NCBI GenBank assembly: GCA_002725095.1
Contig: PBQQ01000050.1
Location: forward strand, 4,135 to 11,387
DNA length: 7,253 bases
Direction of reading: 5' to 3'
From: Gammaproteobacteria bacterium
GTDB lineage: Bacteria > Pseudomonadota > Gammaproteobacteria > Pseudomonadales > Azotimanducaceae
Part shown: in pieces, positions 5,165-7,253 of the stretch
How positions within the stretch are numbered: position 1 is the stretch's first letter
How the letters are laid out: each line of letters starts with the position of its first letter
Position numbers and translations under genes: made by a program
Notes under the pieces: model-generated
Databases searched by the model: none
Seen by the model: the letters and a program-made list of their open reading frames with translations, nothing else
What the model was told of the DNA's origin: nothing

Positions 5165-6970
5165 CTAGCTCCTAGCCGGCGGGGTCTCCTTCTGGCTAAA
5201 AGCATAGCCCGGGCGAAGTCTTAAATTGTCCGGAAAGGATACGCCGGTTATTGTTTTTTCGGCCTCCCAGCCTATCTTCTGGAAAGGCATCTTGGGGAAT
5301 CCATTGCCTGCGTGCTCCATAGAGGCTTGCCCTGCGAGCGTCTTTAGCACGCAGGATTCTAGAATTGCCTTATCGGAAGGCAACTGAATCATCTCATCAG
5401 CGTGACCATCACCTATCCTATTGGGTTTCGGCAGGCCTAGTCGTTCATATTGCTCATCAGGGCACTCGTTACGGGCCATCTCTAGCAGCATCAACTTGAT
5501 CATCCTTGACTCTATCTCAGGATCGTCGAGAGGACGGGTTTGTCCCGGATCTGCTAGGACATCAAACAACAGCGTCGCGCGCTTACCACGGCCGAAAGGG
5601 TTGTCATCGCTGAGGTTCGCTTGTGGCGTTCTGGTTGGTATTTTCATGACCTCGCAGCCCTTTAGAAAAGAGAAGCCTGAGAATTTATCCCACTTTTGGA
5701 GTTCTCTTGTGGCAAATAAGCTGCGCATATGTGTTGGCATCAAGGTGTAATCGTTCAGTGGTGAATTGTCTTTTGTGACATGACCCCTCATGTATACATA
5801 CTGGCCATCAGTCACGTTAACCTGTCCACCCATGACGCCGTAAAGTAGGGCTGCTCGGGTAGGTTCGTCATTGAGCATTCTAGATGTAAGAGGCTCGCCC
5901 TGTGCGTCCTTCGGAATGTCGATATCAAAATAGTCCAGAATGGTAGGTGCTAGATCGATAGTTTGAGTCAGCGCTTCGCGTTTTTGGTCGACTGACCCTG
6001 GGAGCCTAGGATCGTAAGCCCAAAAGGGTATGTGGGCGATTTCCTGAAAGAAAGGAGTGACGACTTTCGCCCACCAATCATGCTCCCCCATCAAAAAACC
6101 ATGATCGGTATTTACTAGCAGCATCGTGTCTTCCCACAGGTTGTGCTTGTCGAAAGTGTCCAGCACGCGCCCCAGCTGTTGATCGCAGAAGCTGACCAGC
6201 GACGCATACATATAGCGGATGTGCTCTACCGTTTGTTGGTCTTCTCGGATTTCCCTGTAGGGGGGCCAGTCAAACTCTGGTCCGTCATATTCATGTGGGT
6301 AAAGATCTTGGAATTCTTTGTGGGTGAAAAACGGTTCGTGCGGGTCAAAGGTTTCGATCTGTAAATACCACCGATCGGCCTCTACATTGCGCTCGATAAA
6401 TTCTAACCCGAGGCTGAAAGTTTTGTATTGGGGTTGCAGCTCGGTTGTGCCCATGTGTTCGCGGTTGATGTTATCTTGTTTTTGGAAAGGCAGCCTTTGG
6501 TGCTCGGGCCACTTTTCTGCACCAAACTCCGGATCCCTTAATTTTTCAACATCGCCTATCCATTTATCGCCTTCTTGTCCGCGAACAAGATCAAACGTTG
6601 TATAGCGCTGGTGATAGGTTGCGCCACCGTCTTCCCAGTAGTGGTGGTGATCGGTGACTTTGTGCGAGTGGATGCCGTGCTTATCGAGTATTGATGGCAT
6701 AGAGTCATCGAAGGGCTCTAAAGGCCCCCAAGAGCGGTGTAAAAAATTGTATCTGCCTGTGTGCATTTCCCGCCGAGCCGGCATACATGGCATAGAGCCA
6801 ACATAGAAGTTCTGAAACTGGGTCGAGCGTTTCTTAAGACGCTCAAAGTTGGGTGCCTTGACCCACTCGTTGCCATAGGACGGCATGAAATGACGGCATA
6901 AAGTGTCATACATCACCACAACGCACCGTTTTTTTTGTGTCTTTTGGCTTGGCGCTTTAGATGATGTCAT
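5165..6970 (-). CDS. Formylglycine-dependent type I sulfatase, cytoplasmic, substrate unknown
   Basis: A 601-residue alkaline-phosphatase-superfamily sulfatase that should hydrolyse a sulfate ester (or possibly a phosphonate or phosphate ester). The maturation motif is C62-M-P-A-R66, in SMPCMPARREMHTGR; Cys62 would be oxidised to formylglycine by a separate enzyme not present here. Other superfamily features are D22 in VVVMYDTL, the DPHEPF segment (209-214), and TDHGFLMGEHDWWAK with D289, H290, H297 and K302. The later GGQVNVTDGQYVYMRG stretch (about 385-400) is characteristic of a bacterial sulfatase subfamily that I recognise only as 'sulfatase'. The N-terminus is KAPSQKTQKKR, with no signal peptide or lipobox, so it acts in the cytoplasm and its substrate must be imported or made inside. 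The start has a weak AAGAG ribosome site 7 nt upstream. It is the only intact gene of the islet and looks functional. No transporter or regulator accompanies it. Confidence 0.93.
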   Translation of the reverse strand: MTSSKAPSQKTQKKRCVVVMYDTLCRHFMPSYGNEWVKAPNFERLKKRSTQFQNFYVGSMPCMPARREMHTGRYNFLHRSWGPLEPFDDSMPSILDKHGIHSHKVTDHHHYWEDGGATYHQRYTTFDLVRGQEGDKWIGDVEKLRDPEFGAEKWPEHQRLPFQKQDNINREHMGTTELQPQYKTFSLGLEFIERNVEADRWYLQIETFDPHEPFFTHKEFQDLYPHEYDGPEFDWPPYREIREDQQTVEHIRYMYASLVSFCDQQLGRVLDTFDKHNLWEDTMLLVNTDHGFLMGEHDWWAKVVTPFFQEIAHIPFWAYDPRLPGSVDQKREALTQTIDLAPTILDYFDIDIPKDAQGEPLTSRMLNDEPTRAALLYGVMGGQVNVTDGQYVYMRGHVTKDNSPLNDYTLMPTHMRSLFATRELQKWDKFSGFSFLKGCEVMKIPTRTPQANLSDDNPFGRGKRATLLFDVLADPGQTRPLDDPEIESRMIKLMLLEMARNECPDEQYERLGLPKPNRIGDGHADEMIQLPSDKAILESCVLKTLAGQASMEHAGNGFPKMPFQKIGWEAEKTITGVSFPDNLRLRPGYAFSQKETPPARS

Positions 6971-7088
6971 TTGATTGCTCTTCTGAATTTGCGATTGTTT
7001 ACGTTAACCCGTCGAGGACACGCTTTGAGCTTCCGCGGCAATTGGCTTGAACTCCAGACTAGACTATTAAGCTGCGCTAACGGTGACA
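6971..7088. other. Upstream region of the sulfatase gene within the islet
   Basis: This 118-bp stretch must hold the sulfatase promoter on the minus strand, since nothing else precedes the gene inside the islet. I see only poor candidates (TAAACA in the minus-strand sequence near 6997, with no good -35) and no clear operator. It ends abruptly at the displaced tRNA-Pro fragment. Confidence 0.4.
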
Positions 7089-7117
7089 GAGTTCGAATCT
7101 CTCTACCTCGACCGCTT
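7089..7117 (+). repeat. attR-like tRNA-Pro 3' fragment
   Basis: A free copy of the tRNA-Pro 3' end with no 5' half in front of it, so it is not a functional tRNA gene. Relative to the intact gene it has C-to-T at 7108 (acceptor stem) and A-to-G at 7114 (the last base of CCA), consistent with decay once freed from selection. It marks the distal end of the sulfatase islet and, by the homology that follows it, the proximal end of a second related insertion. Confidence 0.85.
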
Positions 7118-7253
7118 GAATTTTGATTTTAATGAAATTTTACTTCTACAAATCAAGTTTTTGAAAAAAACAATTTATCTAAGTTAGGAAAAAATATCTT
7201 CTTGCGCTTTGTCTCCTCCGCATCCAACGGATCGGCACAGGTCGTAAAAAAAA
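7115..7253 (+). repeat. Extended degenerate direct repeat, copy 2 (window edge)
   Basis: Partner of the repeat at 4711-4850. Its far end is cut by the window, so the true length of the homology is unknown. The 8-base A-run at the very end replaces the more mixed tgaagaa of copy 1. Confidence 0.75.
7140..7253 (-). pseudogene. Second integrase C-terminal remnant, running off the window
   Basis: The stretch after the displaced tRNA fragment stays collinear with the stretch after the intact tRNA: offsets are 2404, 2403, 2402 and 2401 from left to right, so only single-base gaps. It includes an identical aatatcttcttgcgct (7193-7208 versus 4791-4806). On the minus strand it reads TTCADPLDAEETK where the first remnant reads TTYANWVDAEEIR. 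The catalytic tyrosine codon is replaced by TGT (Cys), and a one-base shift follows the shared part. It is therefore a dead, diverged relative, not a recent copy. The window ends inside it, so an intact or longer integrase could lie just beyond. Confidence 0.6.

Larger units (their letters stand above)
4711..7113. mobile_element. Decayed genomic islet at tRNA-Pro carrying a sulfatase
   Basis: The islet is bounded by the intact tRNA-Pro 3' end and the displaced fragment at 7089-7117; the repeat-to-repeat unit is 2404 bp. It contains a frameshifted integrase C-terminal remnant next to the tRNA and a single intact sulfatase gene reading toward it. No transposase, terminal inverted repeats or intact recombinase are visible, so it can no longer move by itself. 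The exact crossover cannot be placed within the 19-nt identical core. That this is an integrase-made islet is inference from the repeat plus the remnant; an old duplication of the region downstream of the tRNA is the main alternative. Confidence 0.7.

Noticed and set aside
7089..7113. A second tRNA gene at the window end
   Set aside because: Only the T-arm, the 3' acceptor strand and a mutated CCA are present. Bases before 7089 do not form a D-arm, an anticodon arm or a matching 5' acceptor strand.

Overview
The window looks like chromosomal DNA of a gammaproteobacterium, probably marine or aquatic (inference). It carries a cvpA-purF pair, a miaE tRNA hydroxylase, an LpxH-type lipid A enzyme (so a Gram-negative) and a bifunctional folD next to a tRNA-Pro gene. 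No genus can be named with confidence from sequence alone.

Bases 1-2887 hold a tightly packed plus-strand operon: the 3' end of cvpA, purF (first committed step of purine synthesis), a small DUF1289-type cysteine-motif protein, and miaE (oxygen-dependent hydroxylation of ms2i6A37 in tRNA). The last three genes overlap end to end (8 nt, then 1 nt), which suggests translational coupling. Bases 2859-4465 hold the minus-strand pair folD-lpxH, with 14 nt between them. lpxH converges on miaE and the two coding regions overlap by 29 nt. folD has a strong Shine-Dalgarno. Divergent from it is a sigma70-like promoter (4561-4589) driving tRNA-Pro(UGG) at 4634-4710.

Bases 4711-7253 differ in character. 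The 3' part of the tRNA-Pro gene (from the T-stem onward) recurs as a free fragment at 7089-7117. The 2.4 kb between the copies holds one intact gene, a cytoplasmic formylglycine-type sulfatase (5165-6970, minus strand). Beside each tRNA fragment there is also a decayed minus-strand coding remnant. The one at 4773-4938 reads, after one frameshift, as the C-terminal catalytic end of a tyrosine recombinase. The one at the window edge is its diverged homologue. I read this as a small genomic islet inserted by a tyrosine recombinase at tRNA-Pro, whose integrase has decayed, leaving the sulfatase as sole cargo, with a second related insertion beginning in tandem at about 7089 and running off the window.

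The core genes are ordinary housekeeping genes. The tRNA-Pro-anchored islet with two integrase relics is the part worth attention.
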